A stretch of DNA of 64,000 nt. Source: Flagellimonas sediminis (GTDB taxonomy: Bacteria > Bacteroidota > Bacteroidia > Flavobacteriales > Flavobacteriaceae). The translations under genes and the position numbers were made by a program. The notes under the pieces were generated by a model. The model ran no database searches. It was given only the letters and a program-made list of their open reading frames with translations, and had not been told where the DNA came from. The stretch covers positions 434,001-498,000 of the forward strand of contig NZ_JAAAMI010000001.1 in the NCBI RefSeq assembly GCF_010500845.1. Direction: 5' to 3'. Below, piece after piece: positions 25,405 through 35,386 of this stretch; within the stretch, counting starts at the first letter, position 1, and the number at the start of each line of letters is the position of its first letter.

Positions 25405-25800
25405 ATGGAGGAAACACAAAGACAGAAGAAAATTGCAGGGGTCATTCAAAAAGATTTGGCCGACATCCTACAGCGGGCCACTACCGATAGCGGCCTGAAG
25501 GGAACCTTGATCTCTGTTTCCAAGGTTTCCGTGACCGTAGACCTATCCTTGGCCAAGGTTTATGTGAGCATTTTTCCGAACAAGGATGGCAAAGCCCTGC
25601 TGGAAGGCATCAAGGCCGGTCAGGTGGGCATCCGTCATGAATTGGCCCAACGTACCAAACACCAGTTGAGAAGGGTTCCAGAACTTAATTTTTATCTGGA
25701 TGATTCCTTGGAATACATCGACAATATCGAGAAATCGCTCAAGGGCGAAGAAAATCCAATCGAAAACAGGGACTTGCTCGATAAACGTAAGAAAGCCTAA
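25405..25800 (+). CDS. rbfA: 30S ribosome-binding factor
   Basis: The 131-residue product has the RbfA pattern: QKKIAGVIQKDLADIL at the start, SKVSVTVDLSLAKVYVSIFP in the middle, and LRRVPELNFYLDDSLEY near the end. It binds free 30S subunits and helps mature the 16S rRNA 5' end. The start is ATG 25405 rather than the much longer open frame upstream, which runs through the divergent epimerase gene. The permease gene begins two bases after its stop. Confidence 0.93.
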   Translation: MEETQRQKKIAGVIQKDLADILQRATTDSGLKGTLISVSKVSVTVDLSLAKVYVSIFPNKDGKALLEGIKAGQVGIRHELAQRTKHQLRRVPELNFYLDDSLEYIDNIEKSLKGEENPIENRDLLDKRKKA

Positions 25801-25802
25801 TC

Positions 25803-27008
25803 TTGAACTTTCCGCTTTACATCGCTAAACGCTACCTGAGATCCAAGAGCAGCCAAAATGCGGTGAACATCATCAATTTTATTACGTTTTTGGTCATTGT
25901 CATCGGTTCGGCGGCCTTGTTCATTGTGCTTTCGGCCTTTGCGGGACTCAAAACATTTAGCCTTTCTTTTTCCAACACCTTCGACCCCGATCTGAAAGCC
26001 TTGCCCACCACGGGTAAAGTGTTTTCGCTTTCCGAAGCGGAACAAAATCAACTGAAAGATATTCCAGGATTGGCCAATTATGCCAAAGAACTGGAAGAAC
26101 GGGCCTATCTCTCCTATAAGGATAAAAGTACCATTGCCTATATTAAAGGTGTGGACGAAAATTACCGCTCCGTGACCGGGGTGGATAGCACCTTGTATTG
26201 GGGCGATTGGGGCAATTCAGAATTTGAGGGCGTTATCGGTATCGGTATCTACAACTTATTGGGTGTTCCCACCAACAATCGTCAGCCTTTGGAAGTATTG
26301 GTCCCCAAACCGGGCAAGGGCTCCCTTTCACAACAGGGGTTCAATTCCAAGCCTTATGATGACCTTCCTATTACGGTGAGCGGTGTGTATGCCATTGAAG
26401 AAAATCTGGATAAAAAGTATGTGTTCACTCAGCTTCCCCTAGTACAAAATTTGTTGCGTAAGGATAGCACCGAAGTTTCTGGCATCAATTTTAAATTGGA
26501 GGAAAAAGCCGATGTGGAGGCTGTTAGGGAAGCTATTAAAACGGTGTTGGGCGACAAAGTTTTTGTGCTATCCCGAAGGGAACAGAACAATTCGCTTTAC
26601 CGCATGTTGAACACCGAAAATTTGGCCACTTACCTCATTTTTACCCTGGTTTTGATCATTGCCTTGTTCAATGTGGTGGGGGCCATCATCATGATGATCT
26701 TGGACAAACAACAAAACTCCAAAACGCTGTTCAGTTTGGGCACCACCATTAAAGAATTGCGGCGGATCTATTTTATCCAAGGTTTGCTGGTCACTTCTTT
26801 TGGTGGACTTATCGGAGTGTTGATCGGTTCGTTGCTCATCATTTCCCAATTGCTGTTCGGATGGCTGAAAATTACGCCGTCCCTAGCCTATCCTGTTGAA
26901 TATAGTGTGATGAACCTATTCATCGTGATGGGTACCATTGTGGTCTTGGGCTTTATCTCCGCAAAGATTGCCAGCAGTAGGATTTCCAAAAAATTGATAT
27001 CGATTTAG
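25803..27008 (+). CDS. ABC transporter permease, LolC/LolE-like
   Basis: The 401-residue protein has the MacB/FtsX layout: one transmembrane helix near residues 24-48, a long periplasmic domain, and three helices in the C-terminal third (about 275-300, 325-350 and 370-390). The N-terminal FPLYIAKRYLRSKSSQNAVNIIN is typical of the flavobacterial lipoprotein-release permeases, which extract lipoproteins from the inner membrane for the Lol pathway. The start appears to be TTG at 25803, two bases after rbfA, which makes the pair a compact operon. Its ATPase partner is not in the window. It converges with dusB, with a four-base overlap. Confidence 0.85.
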   Translation: MNFPLYIAKRYLRSKSSQNAVNIINFITFLVIVIGSAALFIVLSAFAGLKTFSLSFSNTFDPDLKALPTTGKVFSLSEAEQNQLKDIPGLANYAKELEERAYLSYKDKSTIAYIKGVDENYRSVTGVDSTLYWGDWGNSEFEGVIGIGIYNLLGVPTNNRQPLEVLVPKPGKGSLSQQGFNSKPYDDLPITVSGVYAIEENLDKKYVFTQLPLVQNLLRKDSTEVSGINFKLEEKADVEAVREAIKTVLGDKVFVLSRREQNNSLYRMLNTENLATYLIFTLVLIIALFNVVGAIIMMILDKQQNSKTLFSLGTTIKELRRIYFIQGLLVTSFGGLIGVLIGSLLIISQLLFGWLKITPSLAYPVEYSVMNLFIVMGTIVVLGFISAKIASSRISKKLISI

Positions 27009-27997
27009 GCGAACTGAAAGTCCCCAAATTTTTCGAGCACCTCATCAAAAGCGGCAAAAACGTTCACCGCATCATCACTGGTCACCATTTTAGCTCGGTA
27101 TTCCTTAAAGTGCGGAATGCCCTTGAAGTAATTGGTATAATGTCTTCGGGTCTCAAATACACCCAATTTTTCACCTTTCCAATCGATGGCCATTTGAAGG
27201 TGTCTCCGGGCAGCATCTACACGTTCCGGCATGCTTGGGGGATCCAAATGCTTGCCGGTTTCAAAAAAGTGTTTCACCTCTTTGAAGAACCACGGATACC
27301 CGATACTGGCCCTACCGATCATGGCACCGTCCAAACCAAATTCATCCCTCATTTTCAAGGCTGCTTCCGGCGTGTCCACATCCCCATTTCCGAAAACGGG
27401 AATCTGCATGCGCTGGTTGTTCTTCACTTCGGCAATCGGTCTCCAGTCGGCCTCTCCCTTGTACATTTGCACTCTGGTACGTCCATGGATGGAAATAGCC
27501 TTAATGCCTACATCCTGCAACCGTTCCGCCACCTCAACAATTTTTATGGAATTGGCATCCCAACCCAAACGGGTCTTGACGGTTACCGGTAATTTGGTGC
27601 GTTTTACAATTTCTTCGGTTAGTTTTACCATGAGCGGAATATCCCTAAGAATTCCGGCACCGGCATTTTTACAAACTACCTTTTTTACTGGACACCCAAA
27701 ATTGATATCGATGATATCAGGATTGGATTGCTCCACAATATCCACTGCTTGTAACATGGAATCGAGCTCCGCCCCGAATATTTGGATGCCCACTGGGCGT
27801 TCCTTTTCATAAATGTCCAACTTGAGGACACTTTTGGCCGCATCACGGATCAATCCTTCGGAAGAAATGAACTCTGTGTACACCACGTCAGCACCTTGTT
27901 CCTTGCACAATGCACGGAAAGGAGGGTCGCTCACATCTTCCATGGGAGCAAGAAGAAGTGGAAAATCCGGGAGTTCTATGTTACCTATTTTGGGCAA
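27005..27997 (-). CDS. dusB: tRNA-dihydrouridine synthase B
   Basis: The 330-residue flavoenzyme has APMEDVSDPPFR at the start, the DINFGCPVKKVVCKNAGAGIL segment with the catalytic Cys, VTVKTRLGWD, and SIHGRTRVQMYKGEADW, all classic Dus motifs. It reduces uridine to dihydrouridine in the tRNA D loop, using FMN and NADPH. The start reads TTG (LPKIGNIELP), which places the family's IGNIELPDFPLLLAPME segment correctly; there is no in-frame ATG close by. A TATTTTTG -7 element lies just upstream on the minus strand. Confidence 0.92.
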   Translation of the reverse strand: MPKIGNIELPDFPLLLAPMEDVSDPPFRALCKEQGADVVYTEFISSEGLIRDAAKSVLKLDIYEKERPVGIQIFGAELDSMLQAVDIVEQSNPDIIDINFGCPVKKVVCKNAGAGILRDIPLMVKLTEEIVKRTKLPVTVKTRLGWDANSIKIVEVAERLQDVGIKAISIHGRTRVQMYKGEADWRPIAEVKNNQRMQIPVFGNGDVDTPEAALKMRDEFGLDGAMIGRASIGYPWFFKEVKHFFETGKHLDPPSMPERVDAARRHLQMAIDWKGEKLGVFETRRHYTNYFKGIPHFKEYRAKMVTSDDAVNVFAAFDEVLEKFGDFQFA

Positions 27998-28048
27998 ATG
28001 CTTCTTTTTTTGGACTGCAAAAATACAAAATAACCCAAAATCAGCATA

Positions 28049-30469
28049 TTACTGTTGCGATTGTAGTCGGTCGCGTTCCTTTTTGTCTATTCCGCGTTGG
28101 TTGTCCTCCAATCGGAAGTTTCCAAAATTGTAGGTAAATCCGAAGCGGATGAACTGGGTTTCGGGCCTTCTTCGGTAAAAATTATCTTGGTTCAAATATT
28201 GGGAACGATAAGTGGGCACGTATTTTTCCAGAATATCCTCGGCCGCCAAAGAAAGGATGATTTTATTTTTGAAGAGCGTTTTACGCAATCCCAAGGTCAA
28301 GTTGAACTGCTCATCGGAAACATAGGACCCGAACAGGAACTTTGAAATATAGGTGGCGGCGACTTCTCCGGTAAACGTGCCGTCTTTGGACAAGGTTAAA
28401 TAGTTGCCCAAATAGGCATATACCCCGTTTACTTCGTTGGTAAATTCCACATTGCCGCTTTGGGCGGCCAAAAAGGTCTCTTCTTCATGAAAAAGGGATG
28501 TGTAGGCATACACAAACCATGATGACATGAGGGATTTGCTCAAGGTAAAATCCAACCCGTACGATTTGCTGTCCAACACATTTTGCTTCAGTTCTACCAA
28601 AGTCTGATTATCATTATCTTGAAAGACCAAGTAGGCAATATTGCTTCCATTGTCGCGGTAATAGACATCGAAGAAATACTCGCTGTTGAGGGTATAGTTA
28701 AAGTTGAAATTGTTGCTGAAACTTGGGGTCAACCTTGGATTCCCCTGCTCATAGTCGTTTTCATTGAAGAAAAACCGAAAAGGGTTCAGGTCATTGTATT
28801 TGGGACGGTTCACATTTCGTCCATAATCAAAGGAAAAACTGTGCTTGTCCGAAGGGGAGTATAGTAAGTAGACGGAGGGGAACGGTTCAAAAAAGTCTTG
28901 GGTATTGACTTGGTTCAACGTCAAGGACGTGCCTTCGGCCTCTGTCAGTTCTCCACGTACGCCCAACTTCATCGACCATTTTTCCCAATTCTTCACAAAG
29001 CTCAAGTAGGCAGCATACACATTTTCATCATACGTGTATCTGTCCGATAAGGATGCATCCACCGTATTGCTCGAACCTGTAAAATTGAAGAAATCCACAT
29101 TGCTTTTGGAGTTAATGGAAGATATCTTGGCCCCGGTCTCGAAGGAGGCATTTCCTATTGGTGTGGAATAATCCAACTGCCCAGTGAAAATCTGGATGTC
29201 CTGCTCCGAATCGGAATCAAATCCGAATTCCCGTAAAAAAACGCCGTTGGTATCAAAATAATCCGAGCCCAAGTTTTGGAGCGACTTCCCATTGAAGTAG
29301 GTGTAATGTCCGTTCGCACTCAATCGGGCGCCGGGCTTTTTCAATTTGTGCACATAGCTCAAATCAAAAGCCAAATTGGTATTGTCCAAATTGGCCATGT
29401 TCTGGGTGGTAAAAGTAGAATCCAACTGTCCCGACCCGTTAAGCATTTCATTATTAAGATTTGTATGCTGGTCTTGGTCCAGATTGAACAGGAGATTGGA
29501 AGTAAAATTCAAACTGTTTCGTTCATCAAAATCATAGTCCAAAATAAAACTACCATTTTGGGATTGGGACTTGTTTATTTGATTGTAATTCGTATCCCAT
29601 TCCGAAAAAACGGTGTTGGTATCATCCATAAAATGGATGCCCTTGGTTGTTTTTCGCAATTCTTTTTGTGGGTTGATGGTATAGTTGGCGAACAGATGCA
29701 ATTTGTCCGTTTTGTAATAATGGCTGGTCCCCATGCTGAATTTGGGGAACACGGCCTGCGTATAAGTGCCGTTGACGCTTCCTTTGTAACCCGGAATGAT
29801 ATTTTTACTGGTGACGATATTCAAAATAGGACCGCCTTCGGCATCATAACTTGCCGGTGGGTTGGCAATCACTTCCACGGATTTGATGTTGGCGCCTGAT
29901 AGTCCTTGTAATAAATCCCGAACCTCTTGTCCTGAAAGTTGCACCTTTCTGTCGTTCAGGTATACCGTTGCATTTTGCCCACGAATCATGAGTTCCTCTT
30001 GGTTGACGATCACCCCTGGCGTACTTTTGAGGATATCCCATGACGTTCCCTGTGAAACCACGGTGTTTTCAACCGAGAAGACCAGTCTGTCTGGCAATTT
30101 TTGCAGTTTCGGACGCTGTGCGGTGACCACCACCTCATCGAGTTCGTTGGTTTCTAAGGGAATGATCAAAGCGCCTAGGGAAACATCGGTCTTGATATCC
30201 AAAGCCCGTGGTTCAGAACCTCTCCCCACATAACTTGCTTGGAGCAAATACAGGTTGGGTTCCACATCCAGCAGGGTAAAAAACCCATTATCGTCTGCTG
30301 AAGTACCCTTAACAAATGTGGTATCCGCTGCTTTTAAAAGTAGAATGTTCGCGAAGGGAATAATTTGGTCCTGCTCATCAACAACCTTACCTGAAATCTT
30401 AAAGGTTTGTCCGCTCAATGCGTTTGCCGTCAAAATCACCAATAAAACAATGTAGGTGGTTTGCTTCAT
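28049..30469 (-). CDS. Outer-membrane beta-barrel receptor-like protein (TonB-dependent type)
   Basis: The 806-residue protein has a signal peptide (about 20 residues, ending SGQ), a carboxypeptidase-like regulatory domain (residues 22-105, FKISGKVVDEQDQIIPFANI), a plug-like region (DILKSTPGVIVNQEELMIRG and IKSVEVIANPPASYDAEGG), and a C-terminal barrel ending FIRFGFTYNFGNF. This is the OMP_b-brl_3 type, common in Bacteroidota and related to TonB-dependent receptors. No SusD partner is adjacent, so the substrate is unknown; it stands alone between dusB and lepA. Confidence 0.85.
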   Translation of the reverse strand: MKQTTYIVLLVILTANALSGQTFKISGKVVDEQDQIIPFANILLLKAADTTFVKGTSADDNGFFTLLDVEPNLYLLQASYVGRGSEPRALDIKTDVSLGALIIPLETNELDEVVVTAQRPKLQKLPDRLVFSVENTVVSQGTSWDILKSTPGVIVNQEELMIRGQNATVYLNDRKVQLSGQEVRDLLQGLSGANIKSVEVIANPPASYDAEGGPILNIVTSKNIIPGYKGSVNGTYTQAVFPKFSMGTSHYYKTDKLHLFANYTINPQKELRKTTKGIHFMDDTNTVFSEWDTNYNQINKSQSQNGSFILDYDFDERNSLNFTSNLLFNLDQDQHTNLNNEMLNGSGQLDSTFTTQNMANLDNTNLAFDLSYVHKLKKPGARLSANGHYTYFNGKSLQNLGSDYFDTNGVFLREFGFDSDSEQDIQIFTGQLDYSTPIGNASFETGAKISSINSKSNVDFFNFTGSSNTVDASLSDRYTYDENVYAAYLSFVKNWEKWSMKLGVRGELTEAEGTSLTLNQVNTQDFFEPFPSVYLLYSPSDKHSFSFDYGRNVNRPKYNDLNPFRFFFNENDYEQGNPRLTPSFSNNFNFNYTLNSEYFFDVYYRDNGSNIAYLVFQDNDNQTLVELKQNVLDSKSYGLDFTLSKSLMSSWFVYAYTSLFHEEETFLAAQSGNVEFTNEVNGVYAYLGNYLTLSKDGTFTGEVAATYISKFLFGSYVSDEQFNLTLGLRKTLFKNKIILSLAAEDILEKYVPTYRSQYLNQDNFYRRRPETQFIRFGFTYNFGNFRLEDNQRGIDKKERDRLQSQQ

Positions 30470-30552
30470 GAAAGGTTGGGGTTGAACCTCAAATCTAAGA
30501 AATTATTTTTGAGCGATATAACCCCTTGGTTTTCTTATTTTCAAAAAACCCA

Positions 30553-30580
30553 TTGTGGGCAGTTAAAACAACTATATTTG
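30553..30580 (+). promoter_or_regulatory. lepA promoter
   Basis: TTG at 30553-30555 and TATATTTG at 30573-30580, 17 bases apart, fit the Bacteroidota -33/-7 pattern. The lepA ATG follows 38 bases later, which leaves a short 5' leader. Confidence 0.6.
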
Positions 30581-30618
30581 CAGTTGCTTAGACCCTTTTT
30601 AAGGATAGGTTTTGTTAT

Positions 30619-32415
30619 ATGAAAAACATCAGAAATTTTTGCATCATTGCACATATTGACCACGGTAAGAGTACCTTGGCCGACCGTTTGTTGGATTTTA
30701 CGGGCTCCGTTACCGAACGTGAAAAGCAGGACCAATTGTTGGATAACATGGACCTGGAACGCGAACGTGGCATCACCATTAAAAGCCATGCCATACAGAT
30801 GGAATACGTGTACGAAGGTGAAACCTATATCCTTAACCTGATCGATACTCCCGGACACGTGGATTTTTCCTATGAAGTATCACGGTCCATCGCCGCCTGT
30901 GAGGGTGCCCTTTTGGTGGTAGATGCAGCACAAAGTATTCAGGCCCAAACCATATCCAACCTATACCTGGCCTTGGAAAATGATTTGGAAATCATTCCCG
31001 TGCTGAACAAAGTGGACCTTCCCAGTGCCAACCCAGAAGAGGTTACGGACGACATTGTGGACCTATTGGGCTGTAAAGCTTCGGAGGTAATTCCTGCCAG
31101 TGCCAAAACGGGTATCGGTATCGAAGAAATCCTAAAGGCCATCATTGAGCGGATTCCAGCTCCCAAAGGTTCCGTTGACGAACCGTTACAGGCCTTGGTT
31201 TTTGACTCTGTATACAATCCATTTAGAGGTGTAGAGACTTATTTTAGGGTAATAAACGGGGAAATCCGAAAAGGACAAAAAATCAAATTCGTGGCCACAG
31301 GTAGGGCCTATGAAGCCGATGAGATCGGAACCTTAAAGCTTACCCAGGTACCCAAAAACAAGATATCCGCTGGCGATGTGGGCTATCTGATCACCGGTAT
31401 AAAGGATGCCCGTGAAGTGAAAGTGGGTGATACCATTACGGACGCGGCCAACCCTACCAAAAATGCCATTGAAGGCTTCGAGGACGTAAAACCTATGGTA
31501 TTTGCAGGTATTTATCCTGTTGATAATGAGGATTTTGAAGAGCTACGCTCCTCCATGGAAAAATTACAACTCAATGATGCCTCTTTAGTGTTCACGCCAG
31601 AAAGCAGTGCCGCCTTGGGATTTGGCTTCCGTTGTGGTTTCTTGGGTATGCTACACATGGAAATCATCCAGGAACGTTTGGAGCGCGAGTTCGATATGAC
31701 GGTGATCACGACTGTGCCCAACGTAAGCTATCACGCCTTTTCCACAAAGGACAAGGAAACGCCAATCATCGTGAACAACCCTTCGGATCTTCCGGATCCT
31801 TCTTCCTTGGACCGGGTAGAAGAACCATACATTAAAGCAACGATTATTACCAAATCCGATTTTGTGGGGAACGTAATGTCACTTTGTATTGATAAACGGG
31901 GGCAAATTACCAATCAGACCTATTTGACCACCGAGCGTGTGGAGTTGAACTTCGACATGCCATTGGCGGAGATCGTATTTGATTTTTACGACCGTTTGAA
32001 AACCGTTTCCAAAGGGTATGCTTCGTTCGATTACTCTCCGATAGGTATGAGGGTTTCCAAATTAGTAAGGGTAGATATTCTTTTGAACGCCCAACCTGTT
32101 GACGCCCTTTCCGCTTTGGTCCATTTTGACAATGCCCACAACATTGGGAAAAAAATGTGCGAGAAGTTGAAGGAGCTTATCCCGAGACAGCAATTCGATA
32201 TTCCGATCCAAGCTGCCATTGGGGCCAAGATTATTTCCCGTGAAACCATCAAAGCCCTAAGAAAAGACGTTACCGCCAAATGTTATGGTGGGGATATTTC
32301 CCGTAAACGTAAACTTTTGGAGAAGCAGAAAAAGGGTAAAAAACGTATGCGCCAGGTAGGAAACGTGGAAATTCCGCAACAGGCATTTATGGCAGTTCTG
32401 AAGCTGAACGATTAA
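30619..32415 (+). CDS. lepA: Elongation factor 4 (LepA)
   Basis: The 598-residue GTPase has [15 protein letters not shown] (G1), [10 protein letters not shown] (G2), [12 protein letters not shown] (G3), NKVDLP (G4) and PASAKTGIG (G5). The LepA-specific C-terminal domain follows, ending in a basic [20 protein letters not shown] segment. It acts on the ribosome during translation under stress, with back-translocation proposed. The length is normal. It converges with the antiporter gene, and the two stops overlap by four bases. Confidence 0.96.
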   Translation: MKNIRNFCIIAHIDHGKSTLADRLLDFTGSVTEREKQDQLLDNMDLERERGITIKSHAIQMEYVYEGETYILNLIDTPGHVDFSYEVSRSIAACEGALLVVDAAQSIQAQTISNLYLALENDLEIIPVLNKVDLPSANPEEVTDDIVDLLGCKASEVIPASAKTGIGIEEILKAIIERIPAPKGSVDEPLQALVFDSVYNPFRGVETYFRVINGEIRKGQKIKFVATGRAYEADEIGTLKLTQVPKNKISAGDVGYLITGIKDAREVKVGDTITDAANPTKNAIEGFEDVKPMVFAGIYPVDNEDFEELRSSMEKLQLNDASLVFTPESSAALGFGFRCGFLGMLHMEIIQERLEREFDMTVITTVPNVSYHAFSTKDKETPIIVNNPSDLPDPSSLDRVEEPYIKATIITKSDFVGNVMSLCIDKRGQITNQTYLTTERVELNFDMPLAEIVFDFYDRLKTVSKGYASFDYSPIGMRVSKLVRVDILLNAQPVDALSALVHFDNAHNIGKKMCEKLKELIPRQQFDIPIQAAIGAKIISRETIKALRKDVTAKCYGGDISRKRKLLEKQKKGKKRMRQVGNVEIPQQAFMAVLKLND

Positions 32416-34253
32416 TCTTGGTCATCCTCATCGGGGTCGATCATTTTTCCTAGATACACCAATTTGAAACCATCTCCTTTCGGCACAAAATCTTTGCTGT
32501 TTGCGGGGATGATATCAATACTACCACCAGGAGCCTTTGTAAATAAGGGCACAATATCGCTGTCCTTTAGGGTTAGGTCAATAAGGCTGTCGTAGTGCTT
32601 TTTATCCTTCAGATCAATTTCGTGGATGGTGGGATGTTTCCTTACCGTATCCATCAATTGAATAAAATCATCCGTGTGCGAGAAAAGTCCCTCTTTCGGA
32701 TTGTTGTCCGGGTCGTTCACCTCTTCCGTGTTCACCAAACGGAACGCGCCGTTCTCCCCAAATTGTTTTTGAAACTTTCGGATCGCAAATTTGTTGATGT
32801 CCGAGTTGCCTGTCAGGGCCATCAGATAACCCATATCGTTCAATTCAATATTGTCCGTGAGCGTATCCGAGAATATGTTTGCGGTAATGGCCTCTAGACC
32901 TAATCTTTTGGCCTTGTCCACATTGGCCTGGTTGTTATCTATCAACACTACGTGCCTGTTGTTCTTCTTAAGGTAATTGGCAATCAGCCGCGATAGTTTG
33001 GAAGCACCAATGATCAAAATACCCTCGGATTTGGTCAAGAACACCCCTACCAGTTTTGCAAATAATCTGGCCGTGGTCGCATTCAACAAAACCGTTCCCA
33101 AGACGATCATGAACACCAATGGCGTAATATATTCGGCTCCTGCCTCTCCCCTCAACATCAGTTTCGACCCAAATAAAGAGGCAATACCAGCGGCAACGAT
33201 CCCACGAGGGCCCACCCATCCTATAAAAAGCTTTTCATTAAATTTTAAATTGGAACCTTGTGCGCTCAAAAAAACACCCAATGGCCTGATTAGGAAAACT
33301 ATTATCGCAAAAAGCGCCACCGAGTTCCAGTTGAAGATCAACTCCATGTCCCCAATGTTGATATTGGCCGCCAATAGAATAAACAGGATGGAAATCAACA
33401 ATACGCTCAACGATTCCTTGAAATAAAGCAGTTCCTTTAAGTTGGGCAAGTTCATGTTGCCCAACACCATTCCCATGACCACTACGGCCAATAATCCGGA
33501 TTCGTGCGCAAAAACATCCGACTCCACAAAAACCAGAAGTACGGCAGAAAGGGAAACCACATTCAACAAATAATGCGGAATAAAATCTTTTTTAATGGCA
33601 AAGGCCAAGGCGTGGGCGAAGGTGAAACCAAAAGTGGTTCCAAACAGAATGATTTTACCAAACTCGATCAGGGCCGTTTGCGTATAGGCCTGTCCTTCCC
33701 CTACGCTGATAAACTCGAACACCAATACCGCCACCAAGGCCCCAATGGGATCGATAAGGATACCCTCCCATTTCAACACCGCAGAAACATCCTTTTTTAG
33801 GGGAATGTTCCTTAAAATCGGTGTGATTACGGTGGGTCCCGTTACAATGATCAACGCGGAAAACAGAAACGAAATCTGCCACGAAAGTCCAAAAATATAA
33901 TGGGCCGCAACACCGGCCCCAAAGAAGGTGACCACCGTACCAATGGTGATCAATTTGGAAATTACAGGCCCTACGTTCGATATTTCGGCCCGCTTAAGGG
34001 TAAGTCCACCTTCAAAAAGGATTACGCTAATGGCCAATGACACAAAGTAATAAAGCCCTTCCCCTGGAAAAAGGCCTTGGGTTCCGTTCCAAATAGGCTC
34101 TATAAGCTTTGATCCATCTTCCGTAAACAAAGTGGCAATGGGCCCTACCAACAGACCGATAAGTATTAGGGGCAAAATGGCGGGGATTTTAAACCGCCAG
34201 GCCACCCATTGAGCAATAATGCCAAGAATAACGATTCCTGCAAGTTCGAGCAT
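32412..34253 (-). CDS. Cation:proton antiporter with TrkA-N domain
   Basis: The 613-residue membrane protein has about 12 hydrophobic segments over its first 390 residues, beginning [29 protein letters not shown]-type and FWGxVGPRGIV-like ([14 protein letters not shown]) motifs match the CPA1/CPA2 antiporters. A cytosolic NAD-binding TrkA-N-like domain follows ([18 protein letters not shown], then VVLIDNNQ). It should exchange Na+ or K+ for H+ across the inner membrane, regulated by nucleotide. The open frame extends 31 codons further upstream, but the inner ATG at 34253 directly precedes the first membrane helix and is preferred. Confidence 0.85.
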   Translation of the reverse strand: MLELAGIVILGIIAQWVAWRFKIPAILPLILIGLLVGPIATLFTEDGSKLIEPIWNGTQGLFPGEGLYYFVSLAISVILFEGGLTLKRAEISNVGPVISKLITIGTVVTFFGAGVAAHYIFGLSWQISFLFSALIIVTGPTVITPILRNIPLKKDVSAVLKWEGILIDPIGALVAVLVFEFISVGEGQAYTQTALIEFGKIILFGTTFGFTFAHALAFAIKKDFIPHYLLNVVSLSAVLLVFVESDVFAHESGLLAVVVMGMVLGNMNLPNLKELLYFKESLSVLLISILFILLAANINIGDMELIFNWNSVALFAIIVFLIRPLGVFLSAQGSNLKFNEKLFIGWVGPRGIVAAGIASLFGSKLMLRGEAGAEYITPLVFMIVLGTVLLNATTARLFAKLVGVFLTKSEGILIIGASKLSRLIANYLKKNNRHVVLIDNNQANVDKAKRLGLEAITANIFSDTLTDNIELNDMGYLMALTGNSDINKFAIRKFQKQFGENGAFRLVNTEEVNDPDNNPKEGLFSHTDDFIQLMDTVRKHPTIHEIDLKDKKHYDSLIDLTLKDSDIVPLFTKAPGGSIDIIPANSKDFVPKGDGFKLVYLGKMIDPDEDDQD

Positions 34254-34386
34254 TGTCTTTGTTTTGTGGAAATTTACTGCTTTTCTTTTAGATTTTGCTT
34301 TTGACGCAATACGCGCCACCCCTTTTTTGTGATAAACAGGGCCCAAAATTCAAGTTGTGCAGGCATAATTCCCGCGAAGACCATAT

Positions 34387-34412
34387 CGGGACAGGTTACT
34401 TGTCCCGTTTTT
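34387..34412 (+). terminator. Terminator-like hairpin between divergent genes
   Basis: CGGGACA and TGTCCCG pair perfectly around a seven-base loop and are followed by TTTTTG. It lies in the intergenic space between the divergent antiporter and hydrolase genes, where no upstream plus-strand gene exists. It may end a short leader or a small RNA. Confidence 0.5.
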
Positions 34413-34494
34413 GTTAAAATACGGCCAATTAAATCTCATTTTTAAGGCATTTGGATGTCGCTTTTCTTATTTTGCATGCCATTTTGTTTTCTAA

Positions 34495-35352
34495 ATGACA
34501 ATTTATCCCATAGAAACCGGTAATTTCAAATTGGACGGTGGTGCCATGTTCGGTGTGGTACCTAAATCCATTTGGAACAAGACCAATCCCGCAGATGCCA
34601 ACAACATGATTGATATTGCTGCCCGCTGTCTTTTGATCGAAGATGGTGATCGACTGATTTTGATCGATAATGGTATGGGAAACAAACAATCCGACAAATT
34701 CTTTGGATATTATTATTTGTGGGGAGACCACACCATGGATGGTTCCTTGCAAAAGGCAGGGTTTCATCGGAATGACATTACGGATGTTTTCTTGACGCAC
34801 CTGCACTTTGACCATTGTGGCGGAAGTATTCAGTGGAACAAAGACCGGACAGGGTATGAGCCCGCTTTTAAAAATGCCCGCTTTTGGACGAATGAGGAGC
34901 ACTGGGAGTGGGCCACCAAGCCCAATGCCCGGGAAAAGGCTTCCTTTTTAAAGGAAAACCTATTGCCTATGCAAGAAAGCGGTCAACTACATTTTATAAA
35001 CAGAAAGGGAGCTCACTACTTGGAAAAATCCGAATTGGGATTTGGAATCCATTTTATGGATGGCCATACCGAAAAGCAAATGCTTCCCAAAATCAACTAT
35101 AAAGGCAAATCCTTGGTCTTTGTGGCCGATTTGATCCCAACGGTGGGCCATCTTCCTGTACCTTATGTGATGGGATACGACACAAGACCCTTACTTACCC
35201 TGACCGAAAAAGAGAAATTTTTAAGCAGTGCCGTGGAAAACAATTGGCTTTTGTTCTTTGAACACGATGCCCACAACGAAATCTGTTCCCTGCAAAAAAC
35301 CGATAAGGGTGCCCGGTTGGATACCGTTTTCACCTTCAATGAATTATTCTGA
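34495..35352 (+). CDS. Metallo-beta-lactamase-fold hydrolase
   Basis: The 285-residue protein has the zinc-binding THLHFDHCGG motif near residue 101, a downstream GHTEKQM His region, and later HDAHNE. This matches the lactonase/MBL family of hydrolases, which includes N-acyl-homoserine lactonase-like enzymes. No signal peptide is seen, so it is cytosolic. The start ATG at 34495 gives the usual MTIYPIETG-type N-terminus. The following protease gene starts 34 bases after its stop, so it may be in the same transcript. The substrate is not predictable. Confidence 0.88.
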   Translation: MTIYPIETGNFKLDGGAMFGVVPKSIWNKTNPADANNMIDIAARCLLIEDGDRLILIDNGMGNKQSDKFFGYYYLWGDHTMDGSLQKAGFHRNDITDVFLTHLHFDHCGGSIQWNKDRTGYEPAFKNARFWTNEEHWEWATKPNAREKASFLKENLLPMQESGQLHFINRKGAHYLEKSELGFGIHFMDGHTEKQMLPKINYKGKSLVFVADLIPTVGHLPVPYVMGYDTRPLLTLTEKEKFLSSAVENNWLLFFEHDAHNEICSLQKTDKGARLDTVFTFNELF

Positions 35353-35386
35353 ACACTATAAATTTACGATTTACAAAAACATTTCT

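Noticed and set aside
35228-35386. A start for the S8 peptidase 53 codons earlier
   Set aside because: It would overlap the hydrolase gene and bury the signal peptide; ATG 35387 gives an ordinary lipoprotein signal.
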